Source: Cryobacterium melibiosiphilum
GTDB taxonomy: Bacteria; Actinomycetota; Actinomycetes; Actinomycetales; Microbacteriaceae
Assembly: GCF_003602235.1 (NCBI RefSeq)
Contig: NZ_QZVS01000097.1
Coordinates: forward strand, 1 to 64,000
Direction of reading: 5' to 3'
Length of the DNA: 64,000 bases
Below the pieces are notes generated by a model, which was not told where the DNA came from, did no database searches, and saw only the letters and a list, made by a program, of their open reading frames with translations. The translations under genes and the position numbers were made by a program. Each line of letters opens with the position of its first letter. The stretch's first letter is position 1. Positions 1 to 8,684 of this stretch are shown here, in pieces.

Positions 1-1
1 C

Positions 2-520
2 CCGGAGACCGCGCGGCGTTTGGCGGGCACGGCGACCGGGTTCACCCGGCTGCTCGTGCACCCCGAAACCGGCGTCGTGCTGTCGGTGGGCCGCGACCGT
101 TACAAAGTACCTGCCGGATTACGCAAGGCGGTGGAGATTCGTGACCAGGGCTGCCGCGCCCCGGGCTGCACCCGCCCGGCCGGGCACGACGACGTCGACC
201 ACACCCACGACTGGGCCCTCGGCGGCGAAACCAACCTGCAAAACCTCGCGCTGCTCTGCCGCTACTCGCACCGACTCAAGCACGAGACCGGATGGGAAGT
301 CAGCCAAGACCAGAAAGGCATCCTGCACTGGACCAGCCCCGCCGGCCGCCACTACCCCACCTTCCCCGAACCCCGCATGAGCCCACCCGACCTCAGACCG
401 ATCAAAAAAACCAAAAAACAGATCAAGGCCGAGTTGAAAGCCCTCGAACCACGACACCTCACCCCCGCCGAACTCTGGACCCAACCACCCCTCGCGAAAG
501 ACGAGGTCATTCCGTTCTAG
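2..520 (+). CDS. DUF222/HNH endonuclease domain protein, 3' part
   Basis: This is the C-terminal part of an actinobacterial DUF222-HNH protein. The reading frame is open to the left edge, so the true start lies outside the window and the in-frame TTG at 20 is not the likely start. The visible part carries the HNH region: a Cys pair (CRAPGC), a D-x-DH motif (DDVDHTHDW), the GGxTNLxNLxLLC segment and the final SHRLKHE, all as expected for an intact nuclease core. A basic tail follows. These proteins are usually present in many copies in Microbacteriaceae, and their biological role is not settled. A second, complete member lies at 57155-58756. Confidence 0.85.
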   Translation, partial: PETARRLAGTATGFTRLLVHPETGVVLSVGRDRYKVPAGLRKAVEIRDQGCRAPGCTRPAGHDDVDHTHDWALGGETNLQNLALLCRYSHRLKHETGWEVSQDQKGILHWTSPAGRHYPTFPEPRMSPPDLRPIKKTKKQIKAELKALEPRHLTPAELWTQPPLAKDEVIPF

Positions 521-532
521 CCCGACCCGAAC

Positions 533-623
533 GTGAAGGCGCTACCGGCGTGAAGGCCCCCCTGTGTGAAGGCCCTGCCCTGTGTGAAGGCCGTGCGTGA
601 AGGCCCACACCCTGCGTGAGGGC
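533..623. repeat. degenerate ~17-bp repeats with core GTGAAGGC
   Basis: Six copies of GTGAAGGC (the last is GTGAGGGC) begin at 533, 550, 566, 584, 597 and 616, just after the stop codon of the DUF222 gene. Spacing is 13-19 bp, so this is a decayed tandem array rather than a precise one. No open frame or hairpin explains it. Confidence 0.7.
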
Positions 624-650
624 CCCCTGGCCGGATAGCTGGACCTTGGC

Positions 651-1400
651 CTAGGTCGATTTGGCGCGGCTGAGAAAAGCGGCCATGCGCTCGAATTTGG
701 CCGGGGATTCGAAGAGCACGGCTTGGGCTTCGTTGTCGATCTGGGGATGCGCGGCGAGTGGAGAGTGAAAGACCTTCTTGGCCAGCTGGGTGGCCAGGGG
801 GTCCTGCGCGGCGATACGGTCAGCGAGGGCGTTCGCCGCGTCGAGCAACTGCGCGGCGCCGTGGACTTCGGTGACGAGGTGCACCGCGAGTGCTTCCGCC
901 GCCGTCAGGATGCGTCCGGCGAAGATGATCTCCTTGGCGACCGGTTCGCCGACGAGTTGGGCGAGGCGCCATAGGGCGCCAGCTGCCGGGATGATGCCGA
1001 GCGAGGTTTCGGGGTTTCCGATGCGCGCGGTCTCGGAGGCGATGCGAAAGTCGGCCGCGTAGGCCAGTTCGGCGCCTCCGCCGAGGGCCCAGCCGTCGAT
1101 CGCTGCGATCACCGGCATCGGCAGTGCCGCGATGCGGGCGAAGAGGCCGGAATTGATGCCCGCGAGGGCGTCCGCTCCGTGCCGCTCACGCAGTTCGGCG
1201 ATGTCGGCGCCCGAGGCGAACACGCCGTGGCTGCCCGAGAGAACCAGGATGCGCGGCATGGCCTCGAGCTCGGCGCACACCCGATGCAGCTCGTCGACCA
1301 TGGCCTGGTCGATCGCGTTGCGCACCGCCGGGCGGTTCAGCTGCACGTGAAGCCGGTCACCCTGCCGGGTGACGATCAGGGTTGACAAGGAGTCCGGCAT
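651..1400 (-). CDS. enoyl-CoA hydratase/isomerase family protein
   Basis: This 249-aa crotonase-fold protein is of normal family length. It has the oxyanion-hole segment (SGADIAEL), the second glycine-rich loop (WALGGGAELA) and the NPETSLGIIPAAG motif with the expected catalytic Glu. It probably hydrates or isomerises an acyl-CoA in fatty-acid or amino-acid catabolism. The exact substrate cannot be read from the sequence. The ATG at 1400 lies inside a copy of the overrepresented oligomer GGCATCCGTC. No operon partner is visible on the same strand. Confidence 0.88.
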   Translation of the reverse strand: MPDSLSTLIVTRQGDRLHVQLNRPAVRNAIDQAMVDELHRVCAELEAMPRILVLSGSHGVFASGADIAELRERHGADALAGINSGLFARIAALPMPVIAAIDGWALGGGAELAYAADFRIASETARIGNPETSLGIIPAAGALWRLAQLVGEPVAKEIIFAGRILTAAEALAVHLVTEVHGAAQLLDAANALADRIAAQDPLATQLAKKVFHSPLAAHPQIDNEAQAVLFESPAKFERMAAFLSRAKST

Positions 1401-1453
1401 CCGTCGCGCCCGGGGCAGTCGGTGTGGAAGAAGTCGCTGTCGAAGGCGAGCGC

Positions 1454-2134
1454 TTAGAAGAAGTCGGCCGGGGTGCCGGCGGCCTTGGTGACCTCGGAGG
1501 TGCTGACCCCGGCGGCGTTCAGCTTGGCCATCGCGACGCGCAGGCCGGACTCCATCTGAGCGCTCCAGACCTCGGTCTCACGGCTGGTCGCCTCGGCGAC
1601 CTCGGCGCGGGCAAGGGCCTTCTCCTTCTCGGCGCGCTCGTTCTTGACCTGCTGGATGCTGAGCGTGATGCCGTAGTAGGCGGCGACCATGGCCGCGATC
1701 GGTGCAGCGATCACGGCGAGGGCGTTGATGGCCTCACTCGTCGGATTCACCAAAATCAGAATGATGAAGGCGATCGCGAGCAACGACATGCCCACCACGA
1801 CCACGAGCGCGATGCGCTGCGGTGGGGCGTCCTTGACCGCAGATGCCACGGGGTGCGGTTCCGGGGCGGGCAACGGAGCCGGCGCGAAGGTCGAGGCGGG
1901 GGCGCTCGCGGCGGGTGACGCCGGCGTACTCGGGGCCGAGACGCTGGAAGCCGACGGGCTGGATGCCACCGTGTTCGAAGGTGCCTTGCTCGAAGGTGCC
2001 GCGCTCGAAGGTGCCGTGCTGCTTGTCGTCCGCGCGGTCACGGGCTGGATGACCTCGGTCAGCTGACTGTCCGCCGCCCAGGACGGGGACTCGTCGGGGG
2101 TGCGCAGGGGGGTGGTGGGGGGATTCTCAGTCAT
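1454..2134 (-). CDS. Ala/Pro/Ser-rich membrane protein, unknown function
   Basis: I do not recognise a named family. The ATG at 2134 is chosen because GGAG lies six bases upstream; an earlier in-frame ATG at 2191 lacks this. The 226-aa product has a long low-complexity Ser/Ala/Pro N-terminal half (about residues 1-110), two adjacent hydrophobic helices (IALVVVVGMSLLAIAFIIL and a second Ala-rich one), and a charged, probably coiled C-terminus rich in Glu/Arg/Lys. Three 15-bp repeats (1974-2018) encode APSS-type units in the low-complexity part. The topology suggests a hairpin membrane anchor with cytoplasmic tails. Confidence 0.6.
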   Translation of the reverse strand: MTENPPTTPLRTPDESPSWAADSQLTEVIQPVTARTTSSTAPSSAAPSSKAPSNTVASSPSASSVSAPSTPASPAASAPASTFAPAPLPAPEPHPVASAVKDAPPQRIALVVVVGMSLLAIAFIILILVNPTSEAINALAVIAAPIAAMVAAYYGITLSIQQVKNERAEKEKALARAEVAEATSRETEVWSAQMESGLRVAMAKLNAAGVSTSEVTKAAGTPADFF

Positions 2135-2259
2135 GTCTCGCTCCGTCGTCCTCTGTGTGTTGCGGGCATCCAGTGTATGCGCTGGGGTCACGCTGGGGTC
2201 ACGCTGACCGCGCCAGCCGTGGTGAGCCCCATTTTAGGGCGGCGACCTGAGGATCTGTC

Positions 2260-2745
2260 TCAGGAAGGATCATCCGCCCCCGTCGACCGGGGGAACACCC
2301 GCTTGTAGGTGCGCCCGTCGGGCAGCGTGACCTCGCGGCTTTCCAGGGTGCCGCGGCTCACCTGCAGGTAGATGGCCGATGCGGTGACGCCGAGTTGCAC
2401 CGCAGCTTCGGCGACCGATAGGCCGGGCAGGTCGGTAGGCACCGAGCTGGGCCGGGCGCTGCGCTTGCGACCCGCGGCGAGTCTCGCGGCAATCTCCGCG
2501 TCGGTGCCGAGCCAGCGCCAACGGGCTGCGGCGGCTTTGAGGCCGGCCGCGTCGGCCACCTCCTCCCAGCTGGCCCCGGCGGCGACCGCGGCCCGCACGC
2601 TCGCGAGGGTGGCGGCATCCGTCTCGAGAGCGCTCTGCACCAGGCGGATGCTACGCAACACCTCGAGCGGCTGGGCCGCGTCGTCGTCGCTGAGAGCCAG
2701 CAAGCGTTGCAGGGCTGCGGTGGTGTCGGAGCTGAGGTGTGTCAC
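2260..2745 (-). CDS. helix-turn-helix DNA-binding protein
   Basis: This 161-aa protein has a helical N-terminal half containing ASWEEVADAAGL (a first HTH-like stretch). In the second half, LSVAEAAVQLGVTASAIYLQVSRGTL resembles a MerR/excisionase-type recognition helix, followed by a wing-like segment (VTLPDGRTYKRVFPR). The GTG start overlaps the stop of the upstream LldR-like regulator by four bases (GTGA), so the two are probably translationally coupled. The target is unknown; a DNA-binding role is inferred only from the HTH pattern. Confidence 0.6.
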   Translation of the reverse strand: MTHLSSDTTAALQRLLALSDDDAAQPLEVLRSIRLVQSALETDAATLASVRAAVAAGASWEEVADAAGLKAAAARWRWLGTDAEIAARLAAGRKRSARPSSVPTDLPGLSVAEAAVQLGVTASAIYLQVSRGTLESREVTLPDGRTYKRVFPRSTGADDPS

Positions 2746-3446
2746 GGGCGGGCCAGCAGATCGGTCGGAGCATCGGCCTGCGGGCCGGCCTCGCCGCCGA
2801 GGGCCTTGATCAGGCGTTCCCGGGCGCGGCCGAGATGGTCGTCGAGCAGCGCGGCGGCGGCATCGCCCTTGCCTGCAGCGATGAGCCTGAGAATCTGCTC
2901 GTGCTCGGCATGGATCAGCCCGGGGGCGAGCAGGCCCAACGACTGCACCCGGTTCATGCAGAGGCGCACCTCGCTCATCAGGGAGCGGTACATCTTGCTC
3001 ATACGGTCGCTGCCGACCGCGTCGATCAGGCTGAGGTGAAAACGGATGTCCGGCTCGATCAGGTCGGTCGGCGTGCCCTCGGACAGGCGGCCGATCTCGG
3101 CATTGGCGGCGACGGCTTCCGCGGGCACGAGGCGCATAAGCGCCAGCCGGCGCAGAATTTCACTCTCGAGATAGGCGCGCGAGTGATAGATGTCGCTGAC
3201 GGCGGCCGGGCCGAGGGCGGCCACCCGAGCGGTCTTATGCAGGCCACGCACGAGCAGGCCCTCGGCGACGAGGCGTTCGATGGCGGCCTTCACCGTTGGC
3301 CGCGCGACGTTGTATGCCGTGGCCATGTCGGTCTCAGTGAGCGGCATGTCGGCGGTGAGCTCGCCCGAGAACATCCGCGTGCGCAGGTCGGCCGCGATCG
3401 CGTCCACGATCGAGGTGGCCGTGACGGGGATGCTCGAAGGAGTCAT
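2742..3446 (-). CDS. lldR: FadR-subfamily GntR regulator, LldR-like
   Basis: This 234-aa regulator has an N-terminal winged HTH (about residues 10-75; ARPTVKAAIERLVAEGLL is the recognition region) and a C-terminal all-helical FCD effector domain. FCD metal ligands are visible as D-x-RFH, HAEHEQIL and DDHL, matching the Asp/His set that binds metal in LldR-type proteins. The ATG at 3446 is preferred over one 23 codons upstream because it begins at the conserved domain. The gene is divergent from the lactate permease, and copies of the LldR box TNGTNNNACNA lie in the shared region. I infer lactate-responsive repression of the permease operon and of itself. A glycolate or other 2-hydroxy-acid effector is possible. 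Confidence 0.82.
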   Translation of the reverse strand: MTPSSIPVTATSIVDAIAADLRTRMFSGELTADMPLTETDMATAYNVARPTVKAAIERLVAEGLLVRGLHKTARVAALGPAAVSDIYHSRAYLESEILRRLALMRLVPAEAVAANAEIGRLSEGTPTDLIEPDIRFHLSLIDAVGSDRMSKMYRSLMSEVRLCMNRVQSLGLLAPGLIHAEHEQILRLIAAGKGDAAAALLDDHLGRARERLIKALGGEAGPQADAPTDLLARP

Positions 3447-3469
3447 AGTACGACCATCTTGCCAGACCA
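3446..3469 (-). promoter_or_regulatory. candidate LldR operators at the lldR start
   Basis: TAGTACGACCA (3446-3456) fits the corynebacterial LldR box TNGTNNNACNA exactly and touches the start codon of the regulator gene. A second sequence, TTGCCAGACCA (3459-3469), fits all but one fixed position. Their placement suggests autoregulation. Confidence 0.5.
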
Positions 3470-3500
3470 GACATCTTGTGTTGTTGAGAAGCCGGGTTTG

Positions 3501-3529
3501 TTGACTTACCTGCACACTTGTTAGACAAT
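3501..3529 (+). promoter_or_regulatory. lactate permease promoter with overlapping LldR operator
   Basis: A -35 box TTGACT (3501-3506), a 17-bp spacer and a -10 box GACAAT (3524-3529) point at the permease gene. The perfect palindrome TTGTTAGACAA (3518-3528) matches TNGTNNNACNA and covers the -10 box, so a bound repressor would block polymerase. The predicted transcript starts near 3536. Confidence 0.65.
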
Positions 3530-3564
3530 ATTCAGGACGTCACGCACGGTGACGCGTTCTCAGT

Positions 3565-5319
3565 GTGGAGACCATCATCGTTCAGCCCGTCACGGAACTC
3601 TTTCCGCAAGTCACGGATCCCATCTTCGGGAATCTGATCCTCTCGGCCATCTGCGCCGCCCTCCCCCTCGTGCTGCTGTTCGTGCTGCTCGGCGTCTTCC
3701 GCGTCAAGGCCCACAAGGCCGCCCTCGCCAGCCTCCTGCTCTCGATCGTGCTCGCGATCGTCGGCTGGCAGATGCCCGTCGGCCAGGCTCTCAGCGCCGC
3801 GGCGGCCGGCGCGTTCTACGGCCTGTTTCCGATCCTCTGGATCCTGGTCAACGCGCTGTGGATCTACAAGCTCACGGTGGCGACGCCGTGGTTCGAGGTG
3901 CTGGGCCGCACCATCCGCTCGATCACAAACGACCTGCGTATTCTCGCGATTCTCATCGCGTTCTGCTTCGGCGCGCTGCTCGAGTCGCTCGCCGGCTTCG
4001 GTGCCCCGGTCGCCATTTCGGCGGCGATGCTGATGGCGGCGGGAATGAAGCCGCTGAAATCCGCGCTCGTCTCGCTACTGGCCAACACGGCCCCGGTCGC
4101 TTTCGGCGCCATGGCCGCCCCGATCATCGCCCTCAACGGCGTGACGGGCATCCCGGTGCAGGAGCTCTCGCAGATGGCCGGCCGCCAGACGCCGTTCATC
4201 GCCATTCTCGTGCCCCTGATTCTCGTCTTCATGGTCGATGGCAAGCGCGGCCTGAAGCAGACCTGGCCCGTCGCCCTCGTCGCCGGCTTCGTCTTCGGCC
4301 TTTCCCAGTTCGTCACCGCCAACTTCTTCGCCGTCGAGCTCACCGACGTGGTCGCCGCGGTCGCCACCGTCGCCGCCGTGCTGATCATGCTCAAGTTCTG
4401 GCAGCCCCGCGAAATCATCGGCGTGACGGATGTCGAATCCAGCGACGACCTGTCGGCCGGCGCTCCCGGAACGGGCGGCTCCGCGCCCGTTCTGGCGGGG
4501 CACACCGGCACCGCGCCCGCCGCTCCGGCACCTGAGACCGGCACGACCGCCGTGCTCGAGAAGACCGCCCGCCCGCCGGCGGGCCAGGTCTTCATGTCCG
4601 TCGCCCCGTACCTGATCATCATGGCCATCTTCTCGGTGGCGCAGATTCCGGCGATCAAGGCCTGGCTCAGCACGGTCGGCAGCGTCACCTTCCCGTGGCC
4701 GGGGCTCGACGTTGTCAACTCCGCCGGCGACCCGGTTCCTGCGCAGACCTTCAAGCTGGACCACATCAAGGCCACCGGCACCCTGTTGATGCTCTCCGGA
4801 ATCGTCACCATGGCCCTGTACCGGATGTCGATTCGCCAGGGCCTCGCCACCTACTGGCAGACGCTCGTGCAGCTGCGCTGGACGATCGTCACCGTCACGA
4901 GCGTGCTCAGCCTCTCGTTCGTCATGAACCTCTCCGGCCAGACCAACTCGCTCGGTGTTGCCCTCGCGACGACCGGCGTGTTCTTCGCCGTGCTCTCCCC
5001 CGTCATCGGCTGGCTCGGCGTCGCGCTGACCGGCTCCGATACCTCGTCGAACTCGCTGTTCGGCCAGCTGCAGGTCTCGGCCGCGACCGAGACCGGCCTG
5101 TCGCCGACGCTGATGGCCGCCGCGAACTCCTCCGCCGGCGTGCTCGGCAAGATGCTCAGCGTGCAAAACCTGGCCGTGGCCGCTGCGGCGGTCGGCATGG
5201 CCGGCGAAGAGAGCACCCTGTTCCGCAAACTGATCGGCTGGAGTCTCAGCCTGCTGGTGCTGATCACCGTGCTGATCGTGCTGCAGTCCACTCCCGTGCT
5301 GGGCTGGATGGTTCCGTAA
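3565..5319 (+). CDS. lldP: L-lactate permease family (LctP) transporter
   Basis: This 584-aa polytopic membrane protein of the LctP family (normal length about 550-590 aa) is a proton-coupled importer of lactate or glycolate. It has the family core FCFGALLESLAGFGAPVAI and the later GSDTSSNSLFG and NSSAGVLGKM segments. A hydrophilic Gly/Ala/Pro-rich insert (about residues 285-345) separates two membrane halves. The start is GTG with no good ribosome-binding site; no other in-frame start fits. It overlaps the next gene by one base (TAATG), indicating one operon for uptake and oxidation of the same substrate. Confidence 0.9.
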   Translation: METIIVQPVTELFPQVTDPIFGNLILSAICAALPLVLLFVLLGVFRVKAHKAALASLLLSIVLAIVGWQMPVGQALSAAAAGAFYGLFPILWILVNALWIYKLTVATPWFEVLGRTIRSITNDLRILAILIAFCFGALLESLAGFGAPVAISAAMLMAAGMKPLKSALVSLLANTAPVAFGAMAAPIIALNGVTGIPVQELSQMAGRQTPFIAILVPLILVFMVDGKRGLKQTWPVALVAGFVFGLSQFVTANFFAVELTDVVAAVATVAAVLIMLKFWQPREIIGVTDVESSDDLSAGAPGTGGSAPVLAGHTGTAPAAPAPETGTTAVLEKTARPPAGQVFMSVAPYLIIMAIFSVAQIPAIKAWLSTVGSVTFPWPGLDVVNSAGDPVPAQTFKLDHIKATGTLLMLSGIVTMALYRMSIRQGLATYWQTLVQLRWTIVTVTSVLSLSFVMNLSGQTNSLGVALATTGVFFAVLSPVIGWLGVALTGSDTSSNSLFGQLQVSAATETGLSPTLMAAANSSAGVLGKMLSVQNLAVAAAAVGMAGEESTLFRKLIGWSLSLLVLITVLIVLQSTPVLGWMVP

Positions 5320-8147
5320 TGACCGACACCCTGACGCGGCCCGCATTGCTCGACTCGCTGCGCACGGCCGTCGCCGACCCGACCCAGGTCAAGACCCGGG
5401 CAATCGACCGGTACGCGAACGCGCACGACGCCTCGCACTTCCTGCTGATTCCGCAGGCGGTCGTCGTGGCGCAGGACGCGAGCGAGGTCGGCCGGCTGCT
5501 GCGCTCGAGCGCCGCGCAGGGTGTCCCCCTCACCTTCCGCTCCGGCGGCACGAGCCTCAGCGGGCAGGCGCTGACGGACGGCGTGCTCGTCGACACCCGC
5601 CGCAACTTCACGAAGATCGAGGTGCTCGACGGCGGCGCCCGGGTGCGAGTGCAGCCCGGCGTCACCGTGCGCGCCCTCAACAACCGGCTCGCCCGCTACG
5701 GCCGCAAGTTCGGGCCCGACCCGGCGAGCGAATCAGCCTGCACCATCGGCGGCGTCATCGCCAACAACTCCTCGGGCATGGCCTGCGGCACCACCGACAA
5801 CACCTACCGCACCCTCGAATCATTGACGCTCGTGCTGCCGAGCGGCACGGTCATCAACACCGGTGAAGCGGATGCCGATGCCCGGCTGCGCGCGCTCGAA
5901 CCGGCCCTGCACGAGGGCCTGTTGCGCCTGGCCAGGCGGGTGCGCGGCAATGCGGCATCCGTCGCCACCATCGAGCGCCAATTCTCGATGAAGAACACCA
6001 TGGGTTACGGCGTTAACGCGCTGCTCGACTACGACCGACCGGTCGATATTCTCGCGCACCTGATCGTCGGCAGCGAGGGCACCCTCGGCTTCGTCGCCGA
6101 GGCCGTGTTCCGCACCATCCCCAAGCTTGCCCACGTGACGACGAGCCTGATGGTCTTCGACGACCTCGAGGCGGCCAACGCGGCCCTGCCCGCGCTTGTC
6201 GAGACGGGTGCAGCGACCCTCGAGCTGATGGACGCCCTCTCGCTCAAGGTCGGGCAGAGCCTGCCCGACGCGCCGCCGATCATTCGCGACCTCGCCGTGG
6301 TCGACCACGCCACGCTGCTCGTGGAATACCACGCCGACAGCGCCGAGCGCCTCGCCGAACTGCAGGGCACGGGCGTGACCCTCGCCGCCGGCCTCGGGCT
6401 GTCAAGCCCGGCCGCGTTCAGCAGCGACGCCGCGGCGCGCGCGCAGATGTGGCACCTGCGCAAGGGCCTCTACGCGGCCGTCGCCGGTGCTCGGCCGCAG
6501 GGCACGACCGCGCTGCTCGAAGACGTCGTCGTGCCGGTGCCGGCGCTCGGCCGCACCTGCATCGAGCTGATCAGCCTGTTCGACCGATACCAGTACCGCG
6601 ACAGCGTGATCTTCGGGCACGCGAAAGACGGCAACATCCACTTCATGCTCACCGACGGCTTCGCCGGCGCGGAGTCCCTCGACCGCTACCGCGACTTCAC
6701 CGAGGACATGGTCGAGCTCGTGCTCGGCGAGGGCGGCTCGCTCAAAGCCGAACACGGCACCGGTCGCGTGATGGCCCCCTACGTGCGCCGCCAGTACGGC
6801 GACGAGCTCTACGACGTGATGCGCCAGATCAAACTGCTCTGTGACCCGGTCGGCATGCTCAACCCCGGCGTGCTGATGAACGACGACGCCGAGGTTCACC
6901 TGCGCGACATCAAGTCCACACCGGCCGTGGCCGACGAGGTCGACCGCTGTGTGTCGTGTGGCTACTGCGAACCGGTCTGCCCGAGCCGAGAGATCACCCT
7001 GACCCCACGGCAGCGCATCGTCACCCTGCGGGCGATCGAGCAGGCCCGCCTCGACGGCGACACCGGCCTCGCCGCCGAGCTCACCAAGGATTACGACTAC
7101 AACGCCGTGCAGACCTGCGCCGTCGACGGCATGTGCCAGACGGCCTGCCCAGTGCAGATCGACACCGGCCTGCTCGTGAAGAGCCTGCGCAAAAAAGATG
7201 CGGGCCCGGTCGCGAACGCGGTCTGGAACGTGGCCGCAAAGAACTGGAGCACCGTCACGCGCGGCGCCGGCCTCGCCCTCACGGTGGTGCAGAAGGTTCC
7301 GACGCCCGTGGTGCACGCTCCGAACGTGCTCGCCCGGGCCGTGCTCGGCGCCGACACGGTTCCCCTCTACTCGGGTGAGCTGCCGGCGGGAGGCGTGTCC
7401 CGCACGCGGCCCGAGCCGGTGGGAGCGGCATCCGTCGTCTATTTCCCGGCCTGCGTGAGCACCATGTTCGGGGCGGCGGATCAGGCGACGCCTGGCGTGC
7501 AGGTCAGCTTCGAGGAGCTCTGCACGCGCGCCGGCGTGACCCTGCTCGTGCCGCCGACGATCGACAGCCTGTGCTGCGGCACGCCGTGGGCGTCCAAGGG
7601 CATGGCGAAAGGCCAGGCCATGATGCGGGCCCGCACCCTCGCGGCGCTGCACGAGGCGACGGATGGCGGCCGGCTCACGATCATCTGCGACGCCTCCTCG
7701 TGCACCGAGGGGCTGCGCCAGACCATCGAGAGCGATCAGAGTGACGTGCGGCTGACGGTGATGGACGCCGTGGAGTTCGCTGCGACGCACATCCTGCCCT
7801 CTCTCCCCCAGTACACGAAGCTCGAGTCGCTCGCGCTGCACCCAACCTGTTCGTCGACCCGGATGGGCATCAACGGCGCGCTCGACAGTGTCGCCGCCGC
7901 GGTCGCCGACCGTGTCGACGTGCCCGAGAACTGGGGATGCTGCGGCTTCGCCGGGGATCGGGGCATGCTGCACCCGGAACTCACGGAATCGGCCACCCGG
8001 GCACAGGCGGCGGAGGTCGTGGCGCTGGGGGCATCCGCCCACGCCTCGTGCAACCGCACCTGCGAACTCGGCATGACCCGCGCGACCGAGGAGCCGTACC
8101 GGCACGTGCTCGAGCTGCTCGCCGACGTGACCCGGCCCACTCGTTAG
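5319..8147 (+). CDS. FAD/Fe-S D-lactate (2-hydroxy acid) dehydrogenase
   Basis: This 942-aa fusion enzyme belongs to the D-lactate/2-hydroxyglutarate dehydrogenase type. Its parts in order are: FAD_binding_4 (RSGGTSLSGQALTDG; IGGVIANNSSGMACG), the FAD-oxidase C domain (about 225-500, ending GTGRVMAPYV), two 4Fe-4S motifs (CVSCGYCEPVC near residue 541 and CAVDGMCQTACP near 599) and two cysteine-rich CCG repeats (SLCCGTPWASKG; NWGCCGFAGDRG) like those of LutA/GlpC. The substrate is probably D-lactate or glycolate and electrons likely enter the quinone pool. Start ATG overlaps the permease stop. The one-polypeptide architecture replaces separate GlcD/GlcF or LutA subunits. Confidence 0.87.
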   Translation: MTDTLTRPALLDSLRTAVADPTQVKTRAIDRYANAHDASHFLLIPQAVVVAQDASEVGRLLRSSAAQGVPLTFRSGGTSLSGQALTDGVLVDTRRNFTKIEVLDGGARVRVQPGVTVRALNNRLARYGRKFGPDPASESACTIGGVIANNSSGMACGTTDNTYRTLESLTLVLPSGTVINTGEADADARLRALEPALHEGLLRLARRVRGNAASVATIERQFSMKNTMGYGVNALLDYDRPVDILAHLIVGSEGTLGFVAEAVFRTIPKLAHVTTSLMVFDDLEAANAALPALVETGAATLELMDALSLKVGQSLPDAPPIIRDLAVVDHATLLVEYHADSAERLAELQGTGVTLAAGLGLSSPAAFSSDAAARAQMWHLRKGLYAAVAGARPQGTTALLEDVVVPVPALGRTCIELISLFDRYQYRDSVIFGHAKDGNIHFMLTDGFAGAESLDRYRDFTEDMVELVLGEGGSLKAEHGTGRVMAPYVRRQYGDELYDVMRQIKLLCDPVGMLNPGVLMNDDAEVHLRDIKSTPAVADEVDRCVSCGYCEPVCPSREITLTPRQRIVTLRAIEQARLDGDTGLAAELTKDYDYNAVQTCAVDGMCQTACPVQIDTGLLVKSLRKKDAGPVANAVWNVAAKNWSTVTRGAGLALTVVQKVPTPVVHAPNVLARAVLGADTVPLYSGELPAGGVSRTRPEPVGAASVVYFPACVSTMFGAADQATPGVQVSFEELCTRAGVTLLVPPTIDSLCCGTPWASKGMAKGQAMMRARTLAALHEATDGGRLTIICDASSCTEGLRQTIESDQSDVRLTVMDAVEFAATHILPSLPQYTKLESLALHPTCSSTRMGINGALDSVAAAVADRVDVPENWGCCGFAGDRGMLHPELTESATRAQAAEVVALGASAHASCNRTCELGMTRATEEPYRHVLELLADVTRPTR

Positions 8148-8165
8148 GGTCCGCTGAGGGCCCGG

Positions 8166-8609
8166 TCAGGTGCGTCGGCGAGCGCGCCAGGCCGTCCAGG
8201 CGCCGGTCGACCACAGCGCCCACAGCACGAGCAGCGGCTGGAACAGCAGGCGGATGCCCCGGGTCAGCTGTGAATCAAGCCCGAACGAATCCGTTTCGGT
8301 CACGAACTGCGACACGTTGCCCGGAAAGATCGCCACGAAGAACGCGGCCACGAGCCAGCCGACCGGCACCCGATAGCGCCACAGCACCAGCAGCGCGAGG
8401 CCCAGCACGATCTCCACGATTCCCGAGGCGACGACCACGAAATCGCCCGGCAGCGGCAGCCACTCGGGAACCTGAGCGAGAAATGCCGTGCGGTTCACGG
8501 TCAGGTGGCTGACGCCGGCCGCCAGCAGGAACGCGCCCAGCAGCATCCGCCCAAGGTGTTGAACGACGGATGCCCGGCGCGGCCGGGTCGAAGCGGTGTT
8601 TTGTGCCAT
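8166..8609 (-). CDS. DoxX-like membrane protein
   Basis: This 147-aa protein has four predicted membrane helices, including LLGAFLLAAGVSHL near the N-terminus and a helix pair around residues 55-95, and an Arg-rich C-terminal tail. Size and pattern match the DoxX/DoxX-like family, whose function is poorly defined. It converges on the lactate dehydrogenase gene and is separated from it by only 18 bp with no obvious terminator. Confidence 0.72.
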   Translation of the reverse strand: MAQNTASTRPRRASVVQHLGRMLLGAFLLAAGVSHLTVNRTAFLAQVPEWLPLPGDFVVVASGIVEIVLGLALLVLWRYRVPVGWLVAAFFVAIFPGNVSQFVTETDSFGLDSQLTRGIRLLFQPLLVLWALWSTGAWTAWRARRRT

Positions 8610-8684
8610 GAGACCAGTCTGCAGTGTGCCGGCTGCATAAGCTTGCCTGACCGCCCCAGAGCCGTCGCGAGCGCAGGAGAAGTC

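Noticed and set aside
4695-5318. N-terminal extension of the lactate dehydrogenase frame
   Set aside because: It overlaps the permease in another frame and is Arg-rich nonsense. The FAD protein starts at the TAATG overlap at 5319.
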